Positions 47,601 to 56,849 are shown, numbered from the stretch's first letter. The stretch: DNA of 64,000 nt from Martelella radicis (GCF_014196625.1 NZ_JACIDZ010000006.1:124001-188000); one strand, 5' to 3'. Notes: a model not told the origin generated them from the letters alone. A program made the numbers and translations.

Positions 47601-47681
47601 CTCCTCTATGCGATTTCCACGAACAACGACGACGCGCGTCTCTTCTTCGTGAGAGGCGTCGATGAGCATTTTGTCTGCCAT
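44643..47681 (-). CDS. rne: Ribonuclease E
   Basis: Main endoribonuclease for mRNA decay and rRNA processing, scaffold of the degradosome. The 1012-residue protein starts KMLIDASHEEETRVVVV, then an S1 RNA-binding domain that is interrupted by an acidic low-complexity insert (about 94-275) before RRQILLVQVAKEERGNKGAAL. The catalytic domain follows with IDVNSGRST (Asp497) and VVIDFIDM (Asp540), and the zinc link CSHCGGTG (598-605). The rest is a disordered tail with Arg-rich and Glu/Ala-rich blocks. GAGGAG precedes the ATG. Very secure call. Confidence 0.97.
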   Translation of the reverse strand: MADKMLIDASHEEETRVVVVRGNRIEEFDFESQHKKQLRGNIYLAKVTRVEPSLQAAFVDYGGNRHGFLAFSEIHPDYYQIPLADREALLKEASEDDDGDDADTSMTEPAEASEQAADAGGKPKPRTRKGRAKSRSKKAEEATQEPEKAASADAPAEAADASSTETNSDDTSEAEAPAEAAEATEETAKPKPRRRRKPAAKKAAKAEGETDAATEGSGEMASEENGTDDDGKGGPTHMAAEVDADTISEDVDDDDDSVESVGAEDAMEEVPDNGHRRMRKQYRIQEVIKRRQILLVQVAKEERGNKGAALTTYLSLAGRYSVLMPNTARGGGISRKITNPADRKRLKEVAKGLEVPQGMGVILRTAGANRTKAEVKRDFEYLMRLWENVRSKTLTSTAPCLVYEEGSLIKRSIRDLYNKDISEVIVSGDEGYREAKDFMKMLMPSHAKVVQRYRDIHPIYSRSGIEAQLDRMLQPQVTLKSGGYLIINQTEALVAIDVNSGRSTREHSIEDTALQTNLEAAEEVARQLRLRDLAGLVVIDFIDMEEKRNNRAVEKKLKECLKNDRARIQVGRISHFGLLEMSRQRIRASVLESTTQVCSHCGGTGHVLSQSSVALHVLRGVEEYLLKNTTHNITVRTTPEIAPYLLNQKRNTVVDYEKRFGVEIIIESDGDLENSHFEIDRRDPVENPVKIEALFNFVDEPEEEVADIPDTDADQDASDNAPANEASDGNGDEEGGRSRRKRRRRRGRNGGQQNGSNAQNDQSQDDDDSGSDDNTQDVSAEDDSDKPRRKRRRGKRGGRRNRSDDNAQQEAADNSAETASKEDKPAEASAESETEEAGDTAPEKQEAAAAETAVTQTVTAEPEAQASETKAEEAALPTEDEAMAEIEGRKPRRRRKPKAEKVEKTEAAAEEAEAKSEDVKAEAEPAAETEAVQEKQPAAEEAAEAGAEETVDANAETDATEEAAVTEEAPAKRSNRGTNVASSEPVVTSNGAENDDEPAKPKRGWWQRRGFF

Positions 47682-48400
47682 TTATAGTGAGCTCCTCGGC
47701 GCAGTCGCTCACCGGTTTCCGAACGGACATTGGTCCGGTCTGGGAAACGGTTGCCTGCGGGTGCGCCGGATGAATTTGCGTTCGACCGTTGCAACGAAAC
47801 GCGGGCGGCTGCTTCTCGAATCAGTCTGTCGCCGCGTGGGGGCATGCAGGCCGAGGGAAGAAATTGACGCTTCGTTCTCATATGAAACCAGTCGAAACCA
47901 ACATTAACGGGCCTCTCTTGGAGAGGCGATGAATATGCCCTCAGGGGAGTGCCCAAAGAGCATTGACCCTTACGCCGCAACGATTTTTGAGAAACACGTA
48001 TACCGGCGAAGATATTCTGTTCGGTGGTGGAAGGACGCGGGTGATCCGTCACTCCATATGGCGCCAATCAACAAGAGACCGGCTGCCCTTGCGCGCAATC
48101 GTCCCGTCATAAATCTCCACCTGAGCCACATTAGTATGTATTCCACGCTGCAATAGCAAGAAAAATCCAATCATCGGTTATATATGAGTGTCAGCCGAAT
48201 CGCGCCGGGGCGGACTTGACTGTCCCGGCGCGGTCGGCGTGGCCGACATCAGCGCGGGAAGCCCTCGGCACACCTCGGTCATTGTTTTGCCATCGCCATG
48301 GCATTATTGGTCCTTGCCTTGTCGGCAGGTCCGCAATTGCGGTAATGCACGGGTGAATTGCATCTTCATGGCAGGGCCTATGCCAAAAACGAGAGGTGGC
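47682..48400. other. Divergent rne-amiC intergenic region with long rne leader
   Basis: A 719-base gap without a supportable protein gene. The rne side shows a perfect hairpin, GCCTCTC with GAGAGGC around a 3-base loop (47911-47927). Further up there is a minus-strand promoter candidate TTGCTA-N17-TACTAA (48131-48159, read on the minus strand). Together these suggest an rne 5' leader of about 400 bases, in keeping with autoregulated rne leaders elsewhere. A short plus-strand frame at 47929-48156 has no similarity I know. The DNA is more AT-rich than the surroundings between about 47870 and 48190. Confidence 0.5.
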
Positions 48401-49660
48401 ATGACGCGACGCAAAGCGGCCGGAACCAAACGTCTGTTCGATTTCGCTTCGGCGGCCGTCCTGGCGGCGGTCGGGGTGTTGCTGGTCCTTTTGGCCGCGG
48501 TCGCGGCTCAGCCGGCGCATGCCAGCGCGGAGGACGCGGACGCCGCAGCGCCCCTGATCGCCTACAACGCGCTTCTTGTCGGCGATGATGCGCGCGCGCG
48601 GCTGGTGGTTGATTTCGACCGTGCGCCGGAATTCACCTATCACTATCTGAAAGATCCCGCCCGGCTGGTGATCACCCTGCCGAGCACGGCGTTCGGCTTT
48701 TCCGCCGATGCCGTCTCGCCGCGCGGCCTTATCAGCGATGTGCGCTATGGTGCGACCGGGCCGGGGCAATCGCGCATCGTGCTGTCGGCGCGCGAGCCGA
48801 TCCAGTTGACGCTCGGCGAGGTCAGGCCCGAGGACGGTTCCGGCGCCCGACTGGTGATTGACCTGGCGATCGCCGATACCGCGCGCTTCGAGACGCTTCT
48901 GGCGCGTCAGCAGCCCGCGCCGGGCGACGCTTTCGCCGACAGTCTTGCAACGCCTGTTGACGATGACGCCTATGTGATTGCCGTCGATGCCGGTCATGGC
49001 GGGATCGACACCGGCGCGATCGGCGAGGACACCAGGACGCTCGAGAAGACCATCACGCTCGATTTTGCCCGCGCCTTTGCCCGAAGGCTCGCGGAAGAGC
49101 CGGGCTACGAACCGTTTTTGACGCGCGATTCCGATATCTATCTGTCGCTGTCGAAACGCGTGGAGCTTGCCCGCCAGCATGGCGCGGACCTGTTCATTTC
49201 GTTTCACGCGGATTCGCTCGATCAGTCCGACATTTCCGGCGCGACCGTCTACACGCTCTCCGACCGCGCCTCAGACCGGCTGGCCGCCGCCCTGGCGCGG
49301 CGCGAGAACCTTTCCAACGAGATCATGGGCATTGAGGTCGACAACGAGCCCGAGGAGGTCACCGATATCCTTCTCGATCTCACCCGTCGGGAAACGCAGA
49401 GTTTCTCGATTTCGCTTGCCGACAGGGTCGTTGCCTCCTTTTCGGGGCAGATCGGGTTGATCAACAATCCGCATCGCTTTGCCGGCTTCATGGTCTTGAG
49501 GGCGCCGGATATTCCCTCGATCCTGCTCGAGATCGGCTTTCTTTCCAATGCCGATGATGAGAGACGCATGCTGGACCCGGAATGGCGCGATCGGCTGGTG
49601 GATCGCCTGGTGGAGGCGGTCAAGCGCTACCGCCATCCTATGGTCTCCGGTGGCGGATGA
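48401..49660 (+). CDS. amiC: N-acetylmuramoyl-L-alanine amidase (AMIN + Amidase_3)
   Basis: A 419-residue zinc amidase that splits the septal peptidoglycan during daughter-cell separation. N-terminal signal segment with two arginines (TRRKAAG, then a long hydrophobic core to about 45), AMIN domain (about 55-170, ARLVVDFDRAPEF, PARLVITLP, GQSRIVLSARE) and Amidase_3 domain with IAVDAGHGGIDTGAIG (zinc His), EKTITLDFARAF, ISFHADSLD and a terminal PSILLEIGFLSNADDE (catalytic Glu). The ATG at 48401 is preceded by GAGAGG; the frame runs further back to 48188 without similarity. The symbol amiC is by family. Confidence 0.93.
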   Translation: MTRRKAAGTKRLFDFASAAVLAAVGVLLVLLAAVAAQPAHASAEDADAAAPLIAYNALLVGDDARARLVVDFDRAPEFTYHYLKDPARLVITLPSTAFGFSADAVSPRGLISDVRYGATGPGQSRIVLSAREPIQLTLGEVRPEDGSGARLVIDLAIADTARFETLLARQQPAPGDAFADSLATPVDDDAYVIAVDAGHGGIDTGAIGEDTRTLEKTITLDFARAFARRLAEEPGYEPFLTRDSDIYLSLSKRVELARQHGADLFISFHADSLDQSDISGATVYTLSDRASDRLAAALARRENLSNEIMGIEVDNEPEEVTDILLDLTRRETQSFSISLADRVVASFSGQIGLINNPHRFAGFMVLRAPDIPSILLEIGFLSNADDERRMLDPEWRDRLVDRLVEAVKRYRHPMVSGGG

Positions 49661-49870
49661 GCAACAGGAATGCGCGATCGGTCCCGGCCGTGCAAACATC
49701 ATTTTAGCTGCGTCGCAAAAAGCGCACATTCGTTGTAAAAAGGTGATCGGGGTGTTTTCAACACGGGCTCGGAGCGGTATCTGCGGTCATTTGGAAGATG
49801 CGCCGGAACGAGACTATTGCGGTCAGTGCGTATGCGCGGCCAGCCTCGCCAGAGACAGGATTCTACAGAC

Positions 49871-52327
49871 GTGAATGTGATCAAGCTCATCGGATATCTT
49901 TTCGGCCTCGCCTGCGCGCTCTTCGTCGTCGTGGCGATCGGCGTCGGGATCTATCTGAACAATGTCGCCAAGGACCTGCCGGATTACGAGGTGCTTGCGC
50001 AATATACGCCGCCGGTCACAACCCGTATCTATGCTGGTAACGGCGAACTGATGGCCGAATACGCCCATGAACGCCGCCTGTTCCTGCCGATCGACGCGAT
50101 CCCGATGCGCGTGCGCGGCGCGTTCCTGTCGGCGGAAGACAAGAATTTCTATTCTCATCCCGGCGTCGACGTCGTCGGTCTTGGTCGCGCCATCATCACC
50201 AATGTCCGCAACATGGGCACCGGCCGCCGCCCGGTCGGCGCCTCGACCATCACCCAGCAGGTTGCCAAGAACTTCCTTCTGAGCTCCGATCAGACCTATG
50301 AGCGCAAGGTCAAGGAGGCGATCCTCTCCTTCCGCATCGAGCAGGCCTATTCCAAGGACACGATCCTCGAACTCTACCTCAACGAGGTCTATTTCGGCCT
50401 CAATGCCTATGGCATCGCCGATGCGGCGCTGACCTATTTCGACAAGCCCGTCTCGGACCTGACGATCTCCGAAAGCGCCTATCTCGCCGCCGTGCTGAAA
50501 GGTCCTGCCAATTACGATCCCTACCGCCATCCCGAAGCAGCGATCGAGCGCCGCAACTGGGTGATCAGCCGGATGGAGGAAAACGGCTACATCACCGCTG
50601 ATGAGGCAGAGGTCGCTCGCGCCGAACCGCTCGGCGTCGTTTCGACCCATCGCAACCGCCCGATCGCGGGCGATGAATATTACGCCGAGGCCGTCCGCCG
50701 CGAGCTGAAGGACAAGTATGGCGAGGAAATGCTCTACGAAGGCGGGCTTTCCGTGCGCACCTCGCTTGACCCGCAGATGCAGCTCGATGCGCAGAAGGCG
50801 CTGCGCGACGGCCTGATCAATTATGACGAGGCCGCCGGTTTCCGCGGTCCGATCGCCGAGGTGTCGATCTCGGGCGACTGGGGCCCCGAACTTGCCAAGA
50901 TGCGGCCGCTCTGGGACGTGCCGGACTGGAAGATCGCCGTCGTGCTCGGCGTCGGCGCCGACGGCGCCCAGATCGGCATCCGCCCGCAGATCGATGTCGC
51001 CGGCAAGGTCGACACGGCGCGCGAGACCGGTTTCATTCCGGCCGATGACATGAAATGGGCCTATCGTTTCCTCGAAAAGGGCAAGCCGAACGCAAAGAGC
51101 CCCGAAGGCGTTCTGAAGCCCGGCGATGTCGTCTATGTGGAAGCGACCGGCGAGGGCGACACCTACCGGCTGCGCCAGGTGCCCAAGGTGCAGGGCGGGC
51201 TTGTCGCCATGGACCCGCAGACGGGCCGCGTTCTGGCCATGGTCGGCGGCTTCGCCTTCTCCGAAAGCCAGTTCAACCGCGCAACGCAGGCCTATCGCCA
51301 GCCCGGCTCGTCCTTCAAGCCCTTCGTCTACGCCGCGGCCCTCGACAATGGCTATACGCCCGCATCGGTGGTCATGGACGCGCCGATCGAAATCGAATCC
51401 GGCGGCGAATTGTGGAAACCGCAGAACTATGCCGGCGGCTTCTCCGGCCCGCAGACGCTTCGAACCGGCATCGAGAAATCGAAGAACCTGATGACGGTGC
51501 GTCTTGCCAACGACCTTGGCATGGAAACGGTTGCCGACTATGCGGAGCGTTTCGGCATTTACGATCAAATGGATCCGGTACTGGCCATGTCGCTCGGTTC
51601 GGGCGAGACCACCGTCATGCGCATGGTGTCCGCCTATGCGGTGATCGCCAATGGCGGCAAGCAGGTCAATCCGACGCTGATCGACCGGATTCAGGACCGC
51701 TACGGCGAGACGATCTTCAAGCATGAGGAACGCATCTGCGAAAACTGCGATGCGACCGAATGGACCGGGCAGGCCGAACCGATCCTGATCGACGACCGCC
51801 AGCAGGTGCTCGATCCGATGACGTCCTATCAGATCACGTCGATGATGGAGGGCGTCGTCCAGCGCGGCACGGCGGCAAGCGCGGTCAAGCTCGATCGCCC
51901 GGTCGCCGGCAAGACCGGCACCACCAATGACGAGAAGGACGCATGGTTCGTCGGCTTCACGCCGAACCTCGTTGCCGGCCTTTATATCGGCTTCGACCAG
52001 CCGGCCTCCCTCGGTCGTCACGGGACCGGCGGCGGCCTTGCCGCGCCGATCTTCAACGAATTCATGACCGACGCGCTGAAGGAATTGCCGGTTGAAAACT
52101 TCATCGAGCCGGAGGGCATGACCAACATTCTGGTCAACCGCTCGACCGGCATGCGCGCCGGCGGTTCCGGGCCCGGCGTCATCGCCGAGGCCTTCAAGCC
52201 CGGCACGGGCCCCGCCGAGGCGCTCGATATCATCGACATGAGCGGCTATGTGCCGCCGGAGCAGATCCTGCGCGATTCCTCGCAGGCCAACAAGGCGATC
52301 TCGACCGGCTCGAGCGGTCTCTACTGA
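49871..52327 (+). CDS. mrcA: Penicillin-binding protein 1A (bifunctional)
   Basis: Bifunctional peptidoglycan synthase of 818 residues. Membrane anchor about 4-28 (GYLFGLACALFVVVA). Glycosyltransferase domain with SAEDKNFYSHPGVD (Glu89), RPVGASTITQQVAKNFLL and LELYLNEVYFG. Then comes a linker (OB-like) domain and the transpeptidase with serine motif SSFK (Ser480, Lys483) and KTGTTND near 681. GTG at 49871 is taken as start since it gives the family N terminus (VNVIKLIGYLFG); a longer frame starts at 49817. It follows amiC by about 210 bases, the standard order. Confidence 0.95.
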   Translation: MNVIKLIGYLFGLACALFVVVAIGVGIYLNNVAKDLPDYEVLAQYTPPVTTRIYAGNGELMAEYAHERRLFLPIDAIPMRVRGAFLSAEDKNFYSHPGVDVVGLGRAIITNVRNMGTGRRPVGASTITQQVAKNFLLSSDQTYERKVKEAILSFRIEQAYSKDTILELYLNEVYFGLNAYGIADAALTYFDKPVSDLTISESAYLAAVLKGPANYDPYRHPEAAIERRNWVISRMEENGYITADEAEVARAEPLGVVSTHRNRPIAGDEYYAEAVRRELKDKYGEEMLYEGGLSVRTSLDPQMQLDAQKALRDGLINYDEAAGFRGPIAEVSISGDWGPELAKMRPLWDVPDWKIAVVLGVGADGAQIGIRPQIDVAGKVDTARETGFIPADDMKWAYRFLEKGKPNAKSPEGVLKPGDVVYVEATGEGDTYRLRQVPKVQGGLVAMDPQTGRVLAMVGGFAFSESQFNRATQAYRQPGSSFKPFVYAAALDNGYTPASVVMDAPIEIESGGELWKPQNYAGGFSGPQTLRTGIEKSKNLMTVRLANDLGMETVADYAERFGIYDQMDPVLAMSLGSGETTVMRMVSAYAVIANGGKQVNPTLIDRIQDRYGETIFKHEERICENCDATEWTGQAEPILIDDRQQVLDPMTSYQITSMMEGVVQRGTAASAVKLDRPVAGKTGTTNDEKDAWFVGFTPNLVAGLYIGFDQPASLGRHGTGGGLAAPIFNEFMTDALKELPVENFIEPEGMTNILVNRSTGMRAGGSGPGVIAEAFKPGTGPAEALDIIDMSGYVPPEQILRDSSQANKAISTGSSGLY

Positions 52328-52416
52328 CCCTGGCGGAGGGGTGAGGCGGGGTTTACATCCGCGCCTTGCCCCCTTATTCACCGGCCATCACAATCTCAAA
52401 AGAAGCAGAAAGAACC

Positions 52417-53548
52417 ATGCGAGCGGAAATCGAAGGCGTTGTCGATGAAATCAAGCAGGCTGTAACCCTGCTGAGGAGGCATCTTTGACTGGGATCAGGC
52501 AATCAAACGGCTGGACTGGCTGAACAACAAGGCTGAAGATCCCGATATCTGGAACGACGCGAGCGAGGCGCAGAAGCTGATGCGCGAGCGCCAGCTTCTG
52601 GACGACGGCATTTCCTCCGTGCGCCGCATCGAGACGGAGCTTTCCGATAGTATCGAGCTGATCGAGCTCGGCGAGGAGGAAGGCGACGACGAGGTGGTCA
52701 AGGACGCCGAGGAAAGCCTGAAGACGCTTCTCGCCGAGGCCGAGCGTCAGCAGGTCGAGGCCATGCTTTCGGGCGAGGCGGATTCCAACGACACCTATCT
52801 CGAAGTCCATTCCGGCGCCGGCGGCACGGAAAGCCAGGACTGGGCGAACATGCTTCTGCGCATGTATATCCGCTGGGCCGAGCGCCAGGGCTTCAAGGTC
52901 GAGGTGATGGAAGTTCATGACGGGGAAGAGGCGGGCATCAAGTCGGCCACGATCCACGTCAAGGGCCACAACGCCTATGGCTGGCTGAAGACCGAATCGG
53001 GCGTTCACCGCCTGGTGCGCATTTCGCCCTATGACAGCAATGCGCGTCGCCATACCTCGTTCTCCTCGGTCTGGGTCTATCCCGTGATCGACGACTCGAT
53101 CGAGATCGACATCAACGAGAGCGATTGCCGGATCGATACCTATCGTTCATCCGGCGCCGGCGGCCAGCACGTCAACACAACCGACTCGGCCGTGCGCATC
53201 ACCCACATTCCGACCGGGATCGTGGTCCAGTGCCAGCAGGAGCGTTCCCAGCACAAGAACCGGGCCAAGGCCTGGGATATGCTGCGCGCCCGCCTTTACG
53301 AGGCGGAACTGCAGAAGCGCGAGGAAGCGGCCAATCAGGAAGCAGCCTCGAAGACGGATATCGGCTGGGGTCACCAGATCCGGTCCTACGTGCTGCAGCC
53401 CTACCAGTTGGTGAAGGACCTCCGGACCGGTGTTGAAAGCACCTCGCCGTCCGACGTTCTCGATGGCGCGCTGAGCCCGTTCATGGAAGCGGCTCTGGCG
53501 CATCGGATTGAAGGTGGGGCGGGCGCTTCGGTCGAGGACATCGACTGA
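52417..53548 (+). CDS. prfB: Peptide chain release factor 2, programmed +1 frameshift
   Basis: Terminates translation at UGA and UAA. The gene is read in two frames: 52417-52485 (23 codons, [20 protein letters not shown]), then an in-frame TGA at 52486, with reading resuming at 52487 ([12 protein letters not shown]) to 53548, giving 376 residues. The slippery site CTTTGAC and an internal AGGAGG seven bases before are exactly the known prfB signal: low RF2 lets ribosomes slip. Later features: SPY (in place of the usual SPF recognition tripeptide), [12 protein letters not shown] with the catalytic GGQ, and [15 protein letters not shown]. The reading shift is a real regulatory feature, not an assembly error. 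Confidence 0.96.
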
Positions 53549-53572
53549 TCCCCACGCTCCGGCAAGTCTATG

Positions 53573-53611
53573 AAAAAAAAAGGCCGCCCCGGGCATCCGG
53601 GGCGGCCTTTT
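53573..53611. terminator. Bidirectional terminator between prfB and the transglycosylase gene
   Basis: A 13-bp stem (AAGGCCGCCCCGG and its complement) around a GCAT loop, preceded by A residues and followed by T residues. It serves both convergent genes. Confidence 0.92.
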
Positions 53612-53632
53612 CATTGGTCCCATGCCGGGATG

Positions 53633-54826
53633 CTATTGCAGAGCGCGCAGGAGCTGGGGCGTGGGCCAGCCATCGGCGGGGATGCCGAGCTGCATCTGCA
53701 CCGAGCGGACTGCGTCGCGGGTGCCGGCGCCAAGAATGCCGTCGATCTTGCCGACGTCGAAGCCTTTGCGCGACAGGATGGTCTGCAACTGCTTCATCTG
53801 GCTGTCGGAAAGACCGGGTTCCGGATTGCCCTTGTTATAGGCGGGCGCCCCTTCGAACCGGGTCGCGAAATATGCGACCGAGGTCGTGTAGATGAAGGAC
53901 TGGTTCCACTCGAGATAGACGTTGAAATTCGGGTAGGCGAGGAAGGCCGGTCCCTTGCGGCCCTGCGGCATCAAAAGTGCGGTGGGCAGGTTCGAGAACC
54001 GGGTATTGCCGTCGCGCGGCTGAACGCCGAGCCTGAACCACTGGCCGGCGGTCATGCCACCGCCGAAACCGGTCTTGTCCCAGGGCAGGTCCTGCGGGAT
54101 GACGACTTCCTGTATCCAGGGTTCGCCTGCGCGCCAGCCAAGGCTTCGGATGAAATTGGCAGCCGTCAGCAGGGCGTCGGGCGAGCTTTTCTTGACGCGG
54201 ACATGGCCGTCGCCATCACCATCCACGCCGTATCGGATAATATCCTCGGGCAGCATCTGCACCTGGCCGAGTTCGCCTGCCCACGCGCCGGTTTCCGTTG
54301 CCGGATCGAAATCGCCGTGCTGGGTCATTTCGATCAGCGCCATAAGCTGCGGGCGGAAGATATGCGGGCGGCGGCAGTCATAGGAAAGGGTGACCAGCGC
54401 ATTGCGGGTATTGAAATCGCCCTGAACAGCGCCGAAATCAGTCTCCATGGCCCAGAAGGCCGTCAGCACGCCGGGCGGCACGCCGAATTCGCGCTGGGCG
54501 CGGTTGAAGGTGCTGGCATATTGCTGGATCTTGCGCTTGCCGGTGTTGAGGCGGGACGCGCTGCCGGTGCGCTGGGAAAACTCCAGAAAGGTCTGCTTGA
54601 AAACGCCCTGCGCGCGGTCGCGATTAAGGACCGACTGGCTGACCGACGCGCCGGAAAGGACAGCGTCCGCCGCGCTTGACGATAGGCCGCGCTGGACGGC
54701 TTCGGCCTTGACGCCGGACAGAAAGCGCGAGAAATCGCCGCCGCATTGCTGTGCGGCCGCGGAACCGGCGAAAAGTGAAGTGAGACCGGCGGCAACCACA
54801 ACCGCTCGGATGGTCCTTGAAATCAT
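53633..54826 (-). CDS. Lytic murein transglycosylase (MltB-like) with peptidoglycan-binding domain
   Basis: A 397-residue exported protein. Signal peptide about 1-25 (AVVVAAGLTSLFAGSAAAQQ), transglycosylase domain with PPGVLTAFWAMETDFG (catalytic Glu), GELGQVQMLPEDIIRYGVDGDGDG and FLAYPNFNVYLEWNQS, then a C-terminal peptidoglycan-binding domain (GFDVGKIDGILGAGTRDAV). It cuts glycan strands to give anhydro-muropeptides, needed for wall growth and recycling. It ends beside the shared terminator with prfB. Confidence 0.93.
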   Translation of the reverse strand: MISRTIRAVVVAAGLTSLFAGSAAAQQCGGDFSRFLSGVKAEAVQRGLSSSAADAVLSGASVSQSVLNRDRAQGVFKQTFLEFSQRTGSASRLNTGKRKIQQYASTFNRAQREFGVPPGVLTAFWAMETDFGAVQGDFNTRNALVTLSYDCRRPHIFRPQLMALIEMTQHGDFDPATETGAWAGELGQVQMLPEDIIRYGVDGDGDGHVRVKKSSPDALLTAANFIRSLGWRAGEPWIQEVVIPQDLPWDKTGFGGGMTAGQWFRLGVQPRDGNTRFSNLPTALLMPQGRKGPAFLAYPNFNVYLEWNQSFIYTTSVAYFATRFEGAPAYNKGNPEPGLSDSQMKQLQTILSRKGFDVGKIDGILGAGTRDAVRSVQMQLGIPADGWPTPQLLRALQ

Positions 54827-54946
54827 GGGCGTCTCCTCAAAAAACGTCGGCCAGCCGTGGCCGGCGGGCGCACAAAGTCGCCCAGCAGGCTATATCAGAC
54901 CACCTAAGCTTTCATTAAGACGGTGCTGAAGCAACCGGGCGGCTGT

Positions 54947-55603
54947 TCACGCGCGCGTGATCACGCCATGCCAGGCATAGCCGCGACCGATGGTCTCGAA
55001 GCGAAAATCGGCGCCGCGCGCGCCTGCTTCGGCCTGAAGCACGCCGTGGAGCCTTGCGCGTGGCGTGACGTGGAAGCGGGCCAGCCAATGGAGCAGGGCG
55101 GTTCTGAAAAAGAGCGGCAGGCCCTCCTGCTGGCCGAAATCGACGACATGCAGCGAGCCGCCTTTATTCAGCGCATCAAGGGCGGCGGAAATGGCGAGGC
55201 GCCATTGCGGGATCATCGACAGCGCATAGGAAATGACGATGCAATCGAAGCCTTCGACGCCCAAGCGTTCCGGGCGAAAACGCGTTGCGTCTGCGGCGAT
55301 GAAAATCGGTTCGCCGTCCCTTCCGGCAAAGTTGGCGCGCGCGGAGATCAACATCTCCTCGGAGATATCGAAGCCGTAGAGCCGCGCGCCGGGATAACGC
55401 GCCGCAATTTTCTTCAGATTGCGCCCCGTTCCGCAGGCAACCTCGAGCACCGAGCCGCCGGGCGCGACGGCAAGGCCGTCGATCATCCGGTCTCGGCCGA
55501 AGAGATAATATTTCCGGGTCAGGTCGTAGATGTGCCGCTGATAACGGTACATCGCGTCCATCTCGGCCTGCTGATTGCTGGCGGTTTCCTGCGCGTCGGA
55601 CAT
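54947..55603 (-). CDS. btaB: Betaine-lipid methyltransferase BtaB
   Basis: A 218-residue SAM-dependent methyltransferase, VLEVACGTGRNLKKIAARYPG at the SAM site. It lies one base after the stop of btaA on the same strand, matching the btaAB pair first described in Rhodobacter and Sinorhizobium. BtaB adds three methyl groups to the amino-carboxypropyl head group, giving the betaine lipid DGTS. The start YRYQRHIYDLTRKYYLFGRD agrees with BtaB. Named mainly by context plus the family domain. Confidence 0.9.
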   Translation of the reverse strand: MSDAQETASNQQAEMDAMYRYQRHIYDLTRKYYLFGRDRMIDGLAVAPGGSVLEVACGTGRNLKKIAARYPGARLYGFDISEEMLISARANFAGRDGEPIFIAADATRFRPERLGVEGFDCIVISYALSMIPQWRLAISAALDALNKGGSLHVVDFGQQEGLPLFFRTALLHWLARFHVTPRARLHGVLQAEAGARGADFRFETIGRGYAWHGVITRA

Positions 55604-55604
55604 G

Positions 55605-56849
55605 TCAGACCGTCTCGTAGATATGGAAACCGCCGTAGATCGCCGAACGATCCATGAGCGAAAGCTCCCGGGACGTCGTCTCGAGATACTGCCATCGCGC
55701 GGCGGTCTCGGCGGTGAGGCGTCCCTCTATCACCGAAGGTTCGGCTGCCGTACGGAAGATGACGCGGGCGCCGGGGCGGGCCGTGCGGGTGATCTCGCGC
55801 CAGAGCGCGTTGATCTGCTCGTCATTCATCCAGTCCTGCGCGTCGAGCAACACGTAGCGGTCGATGCTTGCCGACGGCTTTTCGGAAAGCAGTTCGGTAA
55901 AGCTTGCGTGGTGAACCGTCGCGCGGCCTGCATTATCGCGGATGAGCGGAAAAGCCTGTCTTTGCAGATAGGTCGGCATCGGGCCGGTGCCATCGTTCGG
56001 GTAGGCGCGCGCAAAGGCCTGCCATGCGAAGTAGTTGTCCTTCAGCGAGAAATGGCAGGCGAGTTTTTCCAGGCGGTGACAGAGGACGGAAGCGAGGCTT
56101 CCGTCGGTGCTCGCGCGGGCAAGCTCCTCGTACTGGCGCGGCGGAATGCCGAGCCCGAACAGCGAGGACTTGCGCGACGTGGTCCAGCGGATCAGCGGCT
56201 TGTCGAACAGCGGCGCGATTTTCTCCTGAAAGAAGCGACGCTGTTCGCGCAGCGACTTCGCCTCGGTCATGTCGCTGATCTTCACGCCGTGCAGGCGGGC
56301 GACGACGTGGCCGGCGCCGATGAAATGGCCGAGCAGTCCGGTGCGATAGATGTTGCGCTCGAACACGGTGATGCGCCTGCGGCCGAGGCTGTCGCGGCTC
56401 TCCCAGTATTTGCGCGTCGCCGGGTCGAGATGGGGCGCGATATGGGTGTCGTAGTCCCGGACGCTGCCCTTTTCGCCGTTGCCGAACAGCCTGAGCACCG
56501 CCTGATGGTCCGGAAGATGGGCAAAGGCTTTCAGCTTCAGCCGGTTGAGCGCGATATGGTGGGTGTTGAGGTCCACGACGTCGATATGTTCGGGAGCGCG
56601 GGTGAGGTAGGCCAGAACGTTGCAGCCGCCGGACCCGATGGTGACGACGCGATGCTTCGGGCCAAGCTCCATCGCGGCGATGTCGACGTCCGGGTCTTCC
56701 CAGATCTGCGGATAGACAAGGCCGGAAAACAGCAGGCCGAAAACGCGTTCCGAGAGCCCTTCCTTCGACAAAGCCTTGTGCTGCAGCAGGGCTGCGTTCA
56801 GGCGGGCGTTCTTCTCGGTCTGGTGAAAGTCCTGTTCGGCAGTCCTCAT
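55605..56849 (-). CDS. btaA: S-adenosylmethionine:diacylglycerol 3-amino-3-carboxypropyl transferase BtaA
   Basis: First step of DGTS betaine-lipid synthesis: moves the 3-amino-3-carboxypropyl group of SAM onto diacylglycerol. The 414-residue protein is of the BtaA/DUF3419 family: GLVYPQIWEDPDVDIAAM, VVTIGSGGCNVLAYLTRAP (SAM-binding), DVVDLNTHHIALNRLKL and SRKSSLFGLGIPPRQY. The pair btaA-btaB is complete, so the cell should make phosphorus-free betaine lipids in the inner membrane when phosphate is low. No convincing PHO box found upstream. Together with sqdBDC this gives two lipid-replacement routes in one window. Confidence 0.95.
   Translation of the reverse strand: MRTAEQDFHQTEKNARLNAALLQHKALSKEGLSERVFGLLFSGLVYPQIWEDPDVDIAAMELGPKHRVVTIGSGGCNVLAYLTRAPEHIDVVDLNTHHIALNRLKLKAFAHLPDHQAVLRLFGNGEKGSVRDYDTHIAPHLDPATRKYWESRDSLGRRRITVFERNIYRTGLLGHFIGAGHVVARLHGVKISDMTEAKSLREQRRFFQEKIAPLFDKPLIRWTTSRKSSLFGLGIPPRQYEELARASTDGSLASVLCHRLEKLACHFSLKDNYFAWQAFARAYPNDGTGPMPTYLQRQAFPLIRDNAGRATVHHASFTELLSEKPSASIDRYVLLDAQDWMNDEQINALWREITRTARPGARVIFRTAAEPSVIEGRLTAETAARWQYLETTSRELSLMDRSAIYGGFHIYETV

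Noticed and set aside
47929-48156. A 75-codon frame in the rne-amiC gap
   Set aside because: No similarity known to me, untypical composition for the genome and located in the likely rne leader on the opposite strand.
49823-52381. An 852-codon open frame antisense to PBP1A
   Set aside because: Shadow frame produced by high GC at third positions of the real gene; its composition (His, Arg, Asp, Gly rich) and lack of any family motif show it is not coding.
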